Shown piece by piece: positions 18,361-26,133 of a stretch of DNA of 64,000 nt. The position numbers and the translations under genes are program-made. The stretch comes from Streptomyces xylophagus (GTDB lineage: Bacteria; Actinomycetota; Actinomycetes; Streptomycetales; Streptomycetaceae). The stretch is taken from the NCBI RefSeq assembly GCF_000716435.1, contig NZ_JNWO01000015.1, positions 62,001-126,000 of the forward strand, given 5' to 3'. The notes beneath the pieces were generated by a model. The model saw only the letters and a program-made list of their open reading frames with translations. It did no database searches and was not told the DNA's origin. The first letter of the stretch is position 1. The number at the start of each line of letters is the position of its first letter.

Positions 18361-18380
18361 AGTGAACGCAAGCGTTCACT
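18361..18380. promoter_or_regulatory. TetR-type operator 2
   Basis: The 20-bp repeat AGTGAACGCAAGCGTTCACT has perfect 9-bp arms and matches operator 1 in 18 of 20 positions. It is about 96 bases upstream of the TetR start. Confidence 0.9.
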
Positions 18381-18475
18381 TAACTCGCCTTCGTGTGGCG
18401 CGTCCCCGTCGCTGCCGCGTGACGCATCCCCGATCCCCGGAATTCCCCATTCCACTGCTCGCTGGAGAGACTCAG

Positions 18476-19099
18476 ATGGTTACTTCGGGCTGGACGGCCG
18501 CCCCCGCTCAGACGGCCTCCCTCCGTCGCCGCGGCGCCGTGCTCGAACGCGCGATCCTGGACGCCGCACTGGAACAACTCAGTACGGTCGGATGGAACGC
18601 CCTCACGATGGAAGGCGTCGCCGCCGGCGCCCAGACGGGCAAGGCCGCGGTCTACCGGCGCTGGTCCTCGAAGGAGGACCTCGTCGCGGACGCGTTGCAG
18701 GCCGGACTGCCGCGCCTGGACGACGCGCCCGACCTGGGAAACGTGCGCGAGGATCTGCTGGCGCTGTGCACGCAGGCGCGTGACGCGATGTTCTCGCGCC
18801 CCGGATTCGCCCTGCGCGCGGTGATTCACGAATGCGACACCGTGCAGGCGGAGCGCTTCCACGGCGTGATCTTCGAAGGGGTCGTGGAGCCGACGATCCG
18901 ACTGCTCCGCGAGGCGATCGACCGTGGAATAGAGCGAGGCGAGGTCCGCTCCGACGCGTCCAACAGCTATGTCATCGACGCCATTCCGGCGATGATGATG
19001 TACCGCTCGAAGATGTGCGGCAGTGAATGGAGAGACGTCGACATCGAGGAGATGATCGACCAGTTGATGCTTCCGCTGCTCCGGCCCGACGGTGCCTGA
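18476..19099 (+). CDS. TetR-family transcriptional repressor
   Basis: A 207-residue TetR protein. The N-terminal helix-turn-helix spans about residues 20-65 (AILDAALEQLSTVGWNALTM ... TGKAAVYRRWSSKEDLVADAL), and the C-terminal part is the helical ligand-binding/dimer domain (TetR_C type). ATG 18476 has GGAGAG ahead of it. It is divergent from the MFS exporter, and the twin operators between them make it the obvious local repressor of both genes. The inducing ligand is unknown. Confidence 0.93.
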   Translation: MVTSGWTAAPAQTASLRRRGAVLERAILDAALEQLSTVGWNALTMEGVAAGAQTGKAAVYRRWSSKEDLVADALQAGLPRLDDAPDLGNVREDLLALCTQARDAMFSRPGFALRAVIHECDTVQAERFHGVIFEGVVEPTIRLLREAIDRGIERGEVRSDASNSYVIDAIPAMMMYRSKMCGSEWRDVDIEEMIDQLMLPLLRPDGA

Positions 19100-19181
19100 A
19101 GCCTGAACGGCGTGGTCGGGGAGGCGCTTGGGGAAACCTGGGTGTCGCAGGGGGTTCCGGGCGGCGTAGTCTGAGGACGCC

Positions 19182-19883
19182 ATGCCGTACGAACCACCCA
19201 CTCACGCCGTCGAGCGCTCACTCCGCGCCACGACCGGAGCCAAGGTCATTGCCGGCGTCGACGAGGTGGGGCGCGGCGCGTGGGCCGGCCCCGTCACCGT
19301 CTGCGCGGCGGTCACCGGACTGCGCCGACCCCCCGAAGGCCTCACCGACTCCAAGCTCATCGCGGTGAGACGACGCACCGAACTCGCCGAAGAACTCCGC
19401 AAGTGGGTCACCGCGTACGCCCTGGGGCACGCATCCCATGAGGAGATCGACGACCTGGGGATGACGGCCGCGCTCCGGCTCGCCGCGGTACGGGCCCTTG
19501 AGGCCTTGCCGGTTCGCCCCGACGCGGTCATCCTCGATGGGAAGCACGATTACCTGGGGGCTCCTTGGCGGGTCCGTACGGTGATCAAGGGCGACCAGTC
19601 GTGTGTGGCGGTCGCGGCCGCTTCGGTGATCGCCAAGGTTCAGCGCGACAAAATGATGGCCGAACTGGGCATCGACCATGCAGACTTCGCTTTTGCGGCC
19701 AACGCCGGGTATCCGTCACCCGTGCACAAGGCCGCGCTGGAGGAGCGGGGCCCCACCCCGTACCACCGGTTGTCGTGGGCGTATCTTGATGCGCTGCCCC
19801 AGTGGCGGCACCTCAAGAAGGCCCGCAGCTGGGTGGAGGGAACCGTTCCGAAGATCGAGGGCCAGCTCGGCTTCGACTTCTGA
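19182..19883 (+). CDS. rnhB: Ribonuclease HII
   Basis: RNase HII cleaves RNA in RNA-DNA hybrids and removes misincorporated ribonucleotides. The catalytic region [13 protein letters not shown] begins at residue 25 and supplies Asp and Glu; a further acidic residue is in [12 protein letters not shown]. The KGDQ and [10 protein letters not shown] motifs and the C-terminal [11 protein letters not shown] ... HRLSW are typical. Length (233) is normal. It stands at the head of a group of plus-strand nucleic-acid genes. Confidence 0.95.
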   Translation: MPYEPPTHAVERSLRATTGAKVIAGVDEVGRGAWAGPVTVCAAVTGLRRPPEGLTDSKLIAVRRRTELAEELRKWVTAYALGHASHEEIDDLGMTAALRLAAVRALEALPVRPDAVILDGKHDYLGAPWRVRTVIKGDQSCVAVAAASVIAKVQRDKMMAELGIDHADFAFAANAGYPSPVHKAALEERGPTPYHRLSWAYLDALPQWRHLKKARSWVEGTVPKIEGQLGFDF

Positions 19884-19951
19884 CCGTTCCACTCGCACTC
19901 ATGTGCCACCCGCTGGCGCGAGCCGCACCAACGTTTGATAAAAATCAGCTC

Positions 19952-20593
19952 ATGCCTCTCATTCCCGAGGAGCCTCAGATTCACGAGAGTGCCCAGGGTC
20001 CCCGCGCCACTCCGGCCAGCGGCCGCGTCGCGCCGACCCCCCGCCCTGTACCCGGTCCCCGCCCCGCGGCTCCGTCGCGTCCCGGTCGCCCCGGCCCCCT
20101 GCGGCCCACGGCGCCGGCGCAACGCACGCCGCGTGACGTGGCCGTGGCCAAGCCCGGACCCTCGGGTCCGGCTGCTCCCACCGCCTCCGACACCGCTGTG
20201 GCGACTCCGCAGATCCAGCTGGTCCCGGCCTCGGCCGAGGGCGCGCTGGACGCCGCCGAGGAAGCCGTCGACCTGCTCCTGGAGTCGGGCCGTACCCCTG
20301 GTGACGTGCTGGTGATCACCACCGGCGAACCTCACCCGTGGGCCGCCCACGAACTGTCCTTCGGTGAAGCGTCCTACTGGGCGCAGCACGACGCGCGCGA
20401 CGACGTCTTCTACGCGGACGCCGCCGTCGCGGGCCGGGCTACGTCCCGTCCCGTCGTCGTGGTCGCCGTCAACGGAGGCCCCGCCGCCGTTGCCGCCACC
20501 GCTCTGCCGCTGGCCCTCGGCCGGGCCGGCGCCCTGCTGATCGTCTGCGGCGACCCGCAGCAGATCAACTCGGTGCTGGGCGCGGGCGTTTGA
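19952..20593 (+). CDS. Pro-rich protein with a helicase C-terminal-lobe-like domain
   Basis: A 213-residue protein. Residues 1-90 are Pro/Ala/Arg-rich and probably disordered. The C-terminal 120 residues (LDAAEEAVDLLLESGRTPGDVLVITTGE ... ALGRAGALLIVCGDPQQI) resemble, in my judgement, the last strand-helix repeats of the UvrD/Rep-type superfamily 1 helicase C-terminal lobe, where a motif like VALTRARELLVVVGD occurs. The arginine-finger motif is altered and no Walker A ATPase part is present. ATG 19952 lacks a strong ribosome-binding site. Function unknown; it follows rnhB by 68 bases. Confidence 0.7.
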   Translation: MPLIPEEPQIHESAQGPRATPASGRVAPTPRPVPGPRPAAPSRPGRPGPLRPTAPAQRTPRDVAVAKPGPSGPAAPTASDTAVATPQIQLVPASAEGALDAAEEAVDLLLESGRTPGDVLVITTGEPHPWAAHELSFGEASYWAQHDARDDVFYADAAVAGRATSRPVVVVAVNGGPAAVAATALPLALGRAGALLIVCGDPQQINSVLGAGV

Positions 20594-20826
20594 GCCGTCT
20601 CCGGAACTCCCGGAGGGCGACGGCGGTGGTGTGAACGCCGTCGCGGTGGTCTGTGCACGGTGGGACGTTCGGCATGCCCGGATTACCGGTCGTACGGCCG
20701 GCGAAGCGTGCCCTCCGCGGGTGCGCTTCTTCGTGTGCGGTGCGCGTGACCGGGGCGTACGGGACTCTCCACCCGGGGTGGCTCGGCGTCGTACGGCCTC
20801 CGTAGTGGCGGGGCGTGGCGTCGCAC

Positions 20827-20849
20827 GGTCCGGGCATGGAGCCCGGACC
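20827..20849. terminator. Bidirectional terminator hairpin
   Basis: Perfect 9-bp stem GGTCCGGGC (20827-20835) and GCCCGGACC (20841-20849) with a 5-base loop, between the convergent genes ending at 20593 and 20854. Confidence 0.7.
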
Positions 20850-20853
20850 GGTT

Positions 20854-21489
20854 TCAGCGGGCCGCGGCGCGGCGCAGGAGCTCGGAGGCGGCGCCGCCGG
20901 TGCGGGGCAGCAGGGGTGGTACCTCGGACATGGCGAAAGGTTCCGGCGCGGAGTCCGCGCTGGGCCGTCGGCCGCCGCGCCCCTCGCCGAGCACCTGCCA
21001 GCCGTCGCGGGTCAGCGTGATGTACGCCCCGCAGCGCAGCCCGTGCAGCGTGCAGGCGTCACGCAGTCCCCACATCCACGCGCCGTCCTCCTCGGTCCAA
21101 CGCGCGTCGCCCTCACGGCAGTAGAGCAGCACGGCGGTGCGCACCGGAGTGCGGCGGCGCAGATCGTGCGGGATGACCCGGCGCAGCTGCGCGAGCAGCG
21201 CGTTGCGGAACATCCAGCCGTCGGCCGGGGCGGACCGTCGCACGAACGAGGCGCTCGCGAGCAGTCGCTCGTCCGGGTCGAGGACGGCCACGATCGCCGT
21301 CGCCGGTCTCGGGCGATGCCGGGAGTGCAGCCCGCTGACGACCTCGCGGGGATTGCGCAGCAACGGGATTCCGGCGGCTGCCCATTCGGAGGGTTCGAGC
21401 AGACGGGCGAGAGGGTTGGCGGAAGCGGCGGACAGGTCGGCAGACGTCGACGTGGATGCCGCGGAGGACGGAGCGAATCCGAAGGTCAC
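20854..21489 (-). CDS. Hypothetical protein conserved next to recQ
   Basis: A 211-residue protein without membrane segments or signal peptide. The first 25 residues are Ser/Ala-rich; the centre has GDARWTEEDGAWMWGLRDAC and RCGAYITLTRDGWQVLGEGRGG, suggesting a compact alpha/beta domain. I do not recognise a family or active site. It is divergent from the RecQ gene and shares a 368-base promoter region with it. Confidence 0.7.
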   Translation of the reverse strand: MTFGFAPSSAASTSTSADLSAASANPLARLLEPSEWAAAGIPLLRNPREVVSGLHSRHRPRPATAIVAVLDPDERLLASASFVRRSAPADGWMFRNALLAQLRRVIPHDLRRRTPVRTAVLLYCREGDARWTEEDGAWMWGLRDACTLHGLRCGAYITLTRDGWQVLGEGRGGRRPSADSAPEPFAMSEVPPLLPRTGGAASELLRRAAAR

Positions 21490-21857
21490 GGTCCTCCCTT
21501 CGGCTACGCGCCCACACTACGGGCGGGGTCGGATTCGGGGGAGCGCACACCGCAGCAGAGCCCTACCGGATCACGGACGAGCCGTGCGGGGAGCGGACTC
21601 CAATTCTTCCTGTCGAACTGGGATGCGGCAACGAGCAAATGGGGCCACAGCCCCTTATGTGGCGCTGTGTGGCTTATATCCCTACCCAATGCGTCGCCCG
21701 GCGACGCCTGGGACGTTCGCGCACGACACTTTCGTACGCCATCTGTGTGCCGGAGGTCCAGAGGGCGCTGGTCGGCCCCGGTGCGGAACTGGGTTCCGCG
21801 CGCTTCGTCACGGCGGTGGATTGGGCCGTTGTCAGTGGCGTGGGGTTGCATGGGGGG
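21490..21857. other. Divergent region upstream of the RecQ-like gene
   Basis: No gene is convincing. Around 21644-21673 there is an inverted repeat GCCACA-gcccctta-TGTGGC followed ten bases later by a further TGTGGC, adjoining an AT-rich TTATATC. This looks like an operator next to a promoter, but no regulator can be named. No SOS box was seen. Confidence 0.4.
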
Positions 21858-24017
21858 ATGAGCAACCAGGAGCTGCGCGCAGAAGCCGACGCCATCCTCG
21901 CCGAGCTGGTCGGTGATCCGAGCGGTACGGCGCGGCTGCGGGAGGACCAGTGGCAGGCGGTGGCCGCTCTCGTGGAGGAGCGCCGGCGCGCCCTGGTGGT
22001 GCAGCGCACCGGCTGGGGCAAGTCGGCGGTGTACTTCGTCGCCACCGCCCTGCTGCGTCGACGTGGCTCAGGCCCCACGGTGATCATCTCGCCGCTGCTG
22101 GCCCTGATGCGCAACCAGGTCGAGTCGGCGGCGCGGGCCGGTATCCGGGCGCACACCATCAACTCGGCCAACCCGGAGGAGTGGGACAGCATCTACGGAG
22201 AGGTCGAGCGCGGCGAGACCGACGTCCTCCTCGTCAGTCCCGAACGGCTCAATTCCGTCGACTTCCGCGACCAGGTGCTGCCCAAACTCGCGGCCACGAC
22301 CGGCCTTTTGGTGGTCGACGAGGCGCACTGCATCTCCGACTGGGGACACGACTTCCGCCCCGACTACCGCCGGTTGCGCGCGATGCTGGCCGAACTGCCC
22401 GCCGGCGTACCGGTACTGGCCACCACCGCGACCGCCAACGCGCGCGTGACCGCCGATGTGGCCGAGCAGTTGGGCACGGGTGCCGGCGAGGCCCTGGTGC
22501 TGCGCGGTCCGCTGGAGCGGGAGAGCCTGCGGCTGGGAGTGGTCCAACTGCCGGATGCCGCGCACCGTTTGGCCTGGCTCGCCGAGCACCTGGACGAGCT
22601 GCCCGGCTCGGGGATCATCTACACGCTCACCGTGGCCGCCGCCGAGGAAGCCACCGCCTTTCTGCGCCAACGCGGCTTCAAGGTGGCCTCGTACACCGGG
22701 AAGACGGAGAACGCCGACCGTCTCCAAGCCGAGATCGACCTCCAGGAGAACCGGGTCAAGGCCCTGGTCGCCACCTCGGCGCTGGGCATGGGCTACGACA
22801 AGCCGGACCTGGGCTTCGTCGTCCACCTCGGCTCACCCTCCTCGCCGATCGCCTACTACCAGCAGGTCGGCCGAGCGGGCCGCGGTGTGGCCCACGCCGA
22901 CGTGCTGCTCCTGCCCGGCCGCGAGGACGAGGCCATCTGGCGCTACTTCGCCGATACGGCCTTCCCGCCCGAGACCCAGGTCCGGCAGACCCTCTCCGCC
23001 CTCGCCGACGCGGGACGACCCCTGTCCGTACCGGCCCTGGAGACGGCGGTGGATCTCCGGCGCAGCCGCCTGGAGACGATGCTGAAGGTCCTGGACGTCG
23101 ACGGAGCCGTCAAGCGCGTGAAGGGCGGCTGGGCGGCAACCGGAGCCGAGTGGATGTACGACGCCGAGCGGTACGCGTGGGTGGCCAAGCAGCGGGCGAC
23201 CGAGCAGCAGGCGATGCGCGACTACGTGAGCACGTCCCAGTGCCGGATGGAGTTCCTGCGTCAACAGCTGGACGACGAAGGGGCGGTGCCGTGCGGCCGT
23301 TGCGACAACTGTGCGGGCGCCTGGATCGATTCCTCCGTTTCGGCCGAGACGCTGACAGGGGCGACGAAGGAACTGGACCGCCCGGGGGTGGAGGTCGAGC
23401 CGCGCCGGATGTGGCCGACCGGGATGCCCGCGCTGGGCGTCGACCTCAAGGGCCGCATCCCGGCCAAGGACCAGTGCTCCACGGGGCGCGCCCTGGGGCG
23501 GCTCTCGGACATCGGCTGGGGCAACCGGCTCCGCCCGCTGCTGGCCGAGAACGCGCCTGACGGCCCGGTCCCCGACGACGTCCTGAAGGCCGCGGTGGCG
23601 GTCCTCGCCGACTGGGCGCGCTCTCCGGGCGGTTGGGCACCGAACGTCGCGGACGCCTCCGCCCGGCCCGTGGGAGTCGTGGCCGTACCGTCCCTGGCCC
23701 GCCCGCAACTGGTCGGCTCCCTCGCCCAGGGCATCGCGACCATCGGCCGCCTGCCCTTCCTGGGCACACTGACGTACACCGGACCGGACGGCACACACGC
23801 GGCCCGCCGCAGCAACTCCGCCCAACGTCTCAGGGCCCTGTCCGACGCCTTCGCCGTCTCCGAGGACCTGGCCGGCGCCCTGGCCGCCGCTCCCGGCCCC
23901 GTCCTGCTCGTGGACGACTACACCGACTCCGGCTGGACCCTCGCGGTCGCCGCCCGACTGCTTCGCCGGGCAGGGGGCGATCAGGTTCTGCCGCTGGTCC
24001 TCGCCGCGGCGGGCTGA
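21858..24017 (+). CDS. RecQ-family DNA helicase fused to a phosphoribosyltransferase-like domain
   Basis: A 719-residue protein. The N-terminal half is a RecQ superfamily 2 helicase: Walker A RTGWGKSA (about residues 51-58), DEAH box VVDEAHCISDWGHDFRPDYR (about 154-173), motif VI QVGRAGRG, and a zinc-binding module CRMEF ... VPCGRCDNC (about 461-490). No HRDC domain follows. Instead the last 120 residues contain VLLVDDYTDSGWTLAVAARL, the PRPP-binding loop of type I phosphoribosyltransferases. ATG 21858 follows a run of G. The gene overlaps nothing and is followed after 140 bases by the DUF4192 gene. Confidence 0.9.
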   Translation: MSNQELRAEADAILAELVGDPSGTARLREDQWQAVAALVEERRRALVVQRTGWGKSAVYFVATALLRRRGSGPTVIISPLLALMRNQVESAARAGIRAHTINSANPEEWDSIYGEVERGETDVLLVSPERLNSVDFRDQVLPKLAATTGLLVVDEAHCISDWGHDFRPDYRRLRAMLAELPAGVPVLATTATANARVTADVAEQLGTGAGEALVLRGPLERESLRLGVVQLPDAAHRLAWLAEHLDELPGSGIIYTLTVAAAEEATAFLRQRGFKVASYTGKTENADRLQAEIDLQENRVKALVATSALGMGYDKPDLGFVVHLGSPSSPIAYYQQVGRAGRGVAHADVLLLPGREDEAIWRYFADTAFPPETQVRQTLSALADAGRPLSVPALETAVDLRRSRLETMLKVLDVDGAVKRVKGGWAATGAEWMYDAERYAWVAKQRATEQQAMRDYVSTSQCRMEFLRQQLDDEGAVPCGRCDNCAGAWIDSSVSAETLTGATKELDRPGVEVEPRRMWPTGMPALGVDLKGRIPAKDQCSTGRALGRLSDIGWGNRLRPLLAENAPDGPVPDDVLKAAVAVLADWARSPGGWAPNVADASARPVGVVAVPSLARPQLVGSLAQGIATIGRLPFLGTLTYTGPDGTHAARRSNSAQRLRALSDAFAVSEDLAGALAAAPGPVLLVDDYTDSGWTLAVAARLLRRAGGDQVLPLVLAAAG

Positions 24018-24157
24018 GGTTCCTCTGCTGGTGCCTGAGGGCCGACTCCCCGATCGGGCAAGCCGATTGGGCCGTACCGCACCCCATGTGGCGTGTCCCT
24101 GACCGGACTTATCCACAGGCTCAAGCGGGATGCCGTGATCCGCGAGATCGTCAACGC

Positions 24158-25666
24158 ATGACGAATCACAGCGAAACGACCGGATCCTCCGAAAACGGCG
24201 ACATCGACCCCACCGCGTACGACCGACACGGCGCCGAACACCAGGTCACCCTGCGCACCCCGGGCGAACTCGCCGACGCCCTGCCCTATCTGCTCGGGTA
24301 CCGCCCTGAGGACAGCATCGTCCTCGTCGCCCTGCACGATCGGGCCGGCCGGGGCCGGTTCGGCGGCCGGGCCAGGCTCGGTATCCCCGCCGGCGCGGAC
24401 GACTGGGCGTCTGTGGCACAGCAGTTGGCCCACGGCCTGGTGACCGGCAGCGAGCGCAGGGGAACCCGGCCCGAGCAGATGATCGCCTACGTCTGTCAGG
24501 AACCGTCGCCGGGAGAGTCGGGACGTCAGGTCATGGAACGCCTGCGCCCCCTCGTGCAGAGTCTGCGCAGGGAGTGCGGCCTCCTCGACGTGACGGTGAT
24601 CGAGGCGATCTGCATCTCGGACGGCCGCTTCTGGTCGTACTGCTGCCCGATCGAGGGATGTTGCCCCGTCGACGGATCCCCGATGGGCCTGCCCGGCACA
24701 TCCGTGCTCGCCGCCGCAGCGACCTACGCGGGGCTCCAAGTGCGCGGCACACTGCGCGAGTTGCGCACCAGGCTGCTGCCCTGGGAGACGGCTGCCGCAC
24801 TGGAGCAGGAAGCCGCCCTGGACGCCGCCGGCATGACCGTCGTCCCCAGGATCCTCGACGACGCCGGCCGAGCCGAGGTGGCGCAGGAGACCCTGGACCT
24901 CGCCCAGCGGATTCTGGGCCGGTTCGCCGCCGCGCCGCCCGTGTCCGGCGCACTCCCGTCGGACCTGCGCGACGACGAACTGCTCGCCCACGACGAAGCC
25001 GCCACGCTGATCCTCGGCCTCCAGGACCGCACGACCCGCGACCGCGCCGCCGAATGGATGGAGGGCGAGGACGCGGTCCCGGCCCTGCGTCTCTGGCGCG
25101 CACTGGCCCGCCGCTGCGTCGGCTCGTACGGCGAGCACGCCGCGGCTCCTCTCACCCTCGCCGGTTGGGTCGCCTGGTCGACCGGCGACGACCTGGAGGC
25201 CCGGGAGGCCCTGGCCATGGCGCTGGGCGCGGACCCCGGTTACCTGTTCGCCCGCCTCCTGCACCAGGCCTGCAACGAGGGCCTGGATCCGGAGTCCATC
25301 CGCCGCTGCCTGCGCGCGGAACGAAAGGACCGCGCGGGAGTTGAAGGGGCGATCGGAGGCGAGGAAGGCTTCGACACTCCCGTGGCGGAGGGCGCGAACG
25401 TTCTCGGCGGCGACGGCGCAGCATCGGCGACCCCACCCGCGGCCTCTCGTCGTCGGCGACGCACGCGTACCGCTGACGGAGCCGAGGGCCGACCCCGTCC
25501 CGCTGTTGCGGACGGCCGCCGATCGGGGCCGCGCACACCGGCGCAGGGCACCGCACGCCCCGGCAGCACACGTCCGCGCACCTCGGGGAAGGGCGGCTCA
25601 CGGCGTCACGACACCTGTGCGGAGGGGCCGCTGCCGGGGATCAAGGGCATTGAGGGGGACGGGTGA
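24158..25666 (+). CDS. DUF4192 family protein
   Basis: A 502-residue cytoplasmic protein. The DUF4192 domain covers about residues 25-390, beginning LRTPGELADALPYLLGYRPEDSIVLVALH, a motif characteristic of this actinobacterial family, and including CPIEGCCPVDGSP with several Cys residues. The final 110 residues are an Arg/Ala/Pro/Gly-rich, probably disordered tail. Function is unknown; the family is nearly universal in Streptomyces. The stop codon overlaps a possible GTG start (25663) of the next reading frame. Confidence 0.85.
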   Translation: MTNHSETTGSSENGDIDPTAYDRHGAEHQVTLRTPGELADALPYLLGYRPEDSIVLVALHDRAGRGRFGGRARLGIPAGADDWASVAQQLAHGLVTGSERRGTRPEQMIAYVCQEPSPGESGRQVMERLRPLVQSLRRECGLLDVTVIEAICISDGRFWSYCCPIEGCCPVDGSPMGLPGTSVLAAAATYAGLQVRGTLRELRTRLLPWETAAALEQEAALDAAGMTVVPRILDDAGRAEVAQETLDLAQRILGRFAAAPPVSGALPSDLRDDELLAHDEAATLILGLQDRTTRDRAAEWMEGEDAVPALRLWRALARRCVGSYGEHAAAPLTLAGWVAWSTGDDLEAREALAMALGADPGYLFARLLHQACNEGLDPESIRRCLRAERKDRAGVEGAIGGEEGFDTPVAEGANVLGGDGAASATPPAASRRRRRTRTADGAEGRPRPAVADGRRSGPRTPAQGTARPGSTRPRTSGKGGSRRHDTCAEGPLPGIKGIEGDG

Positions 25667-26133
25667 TCAAGAACTGGGGGAGGGGAGGACAACCCTGCTC
25701 GTCCGGTGGTCGGCTCCGTGCCTTCGGAGGGTGGTTCCGTCGGGTTGTCGGGGTGCGGGCGGTGACCCCACAAGTGGTCGGCATGCGGCTCGGCACTCCT
25801 GACACGGCAGGGCACGCGACCCGAGGAACGGGTGTGCGCGGCCGATGGACCGTGCGCCGAACTGCCGGTGGCCGGGACCGGGGGACTGGCGCCGCCCGGC
25901 CGCGTCCCGTGCTGTGCCGGCGGGGGACCGGCGCCGACCGGCCGCCTCCCGCGCCGCGCCGCCATTCGGTCGGCTTCCCCGGCCGAGGGCGTGACCAGGA
26001 GGAGCCCGCCTCCGTTCACCTGAGTGGCGGAACGCCTGAACGGGCCGTGTCGCCGCACCGCCCTTGTCCTCCCGGAACCCTCCGTCCGGCGCCGAACACG
26101 TCTGAGGCGCAGAGAGCGCAGAAGAAACCGCCC
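25667..26133. other. Ambiguous stretch between DUF4192 gene and debranching-like gene
   Basis: The plus-strand frame of the next gene is open throughout this stretch, starting from GTG 25663, which overlaps the DUF4192 stop codon. The peptide it would encode is Arg/Gly/Pro-rich with no recognisable domain. I therefore treat it as untranslated or as an optional N-terminal extension. A minus-strand open frame covering 25606-26328 looks like a compositional shadow. Confidence 0.35.

Noticed and set aside
16634..18475. Plus-strand frame running into the TetR gene from 16634
   Set aside because: It is antisense to the MFS gene; TetR similarity begins at ATG 18476 behind a ribosome-binding site.
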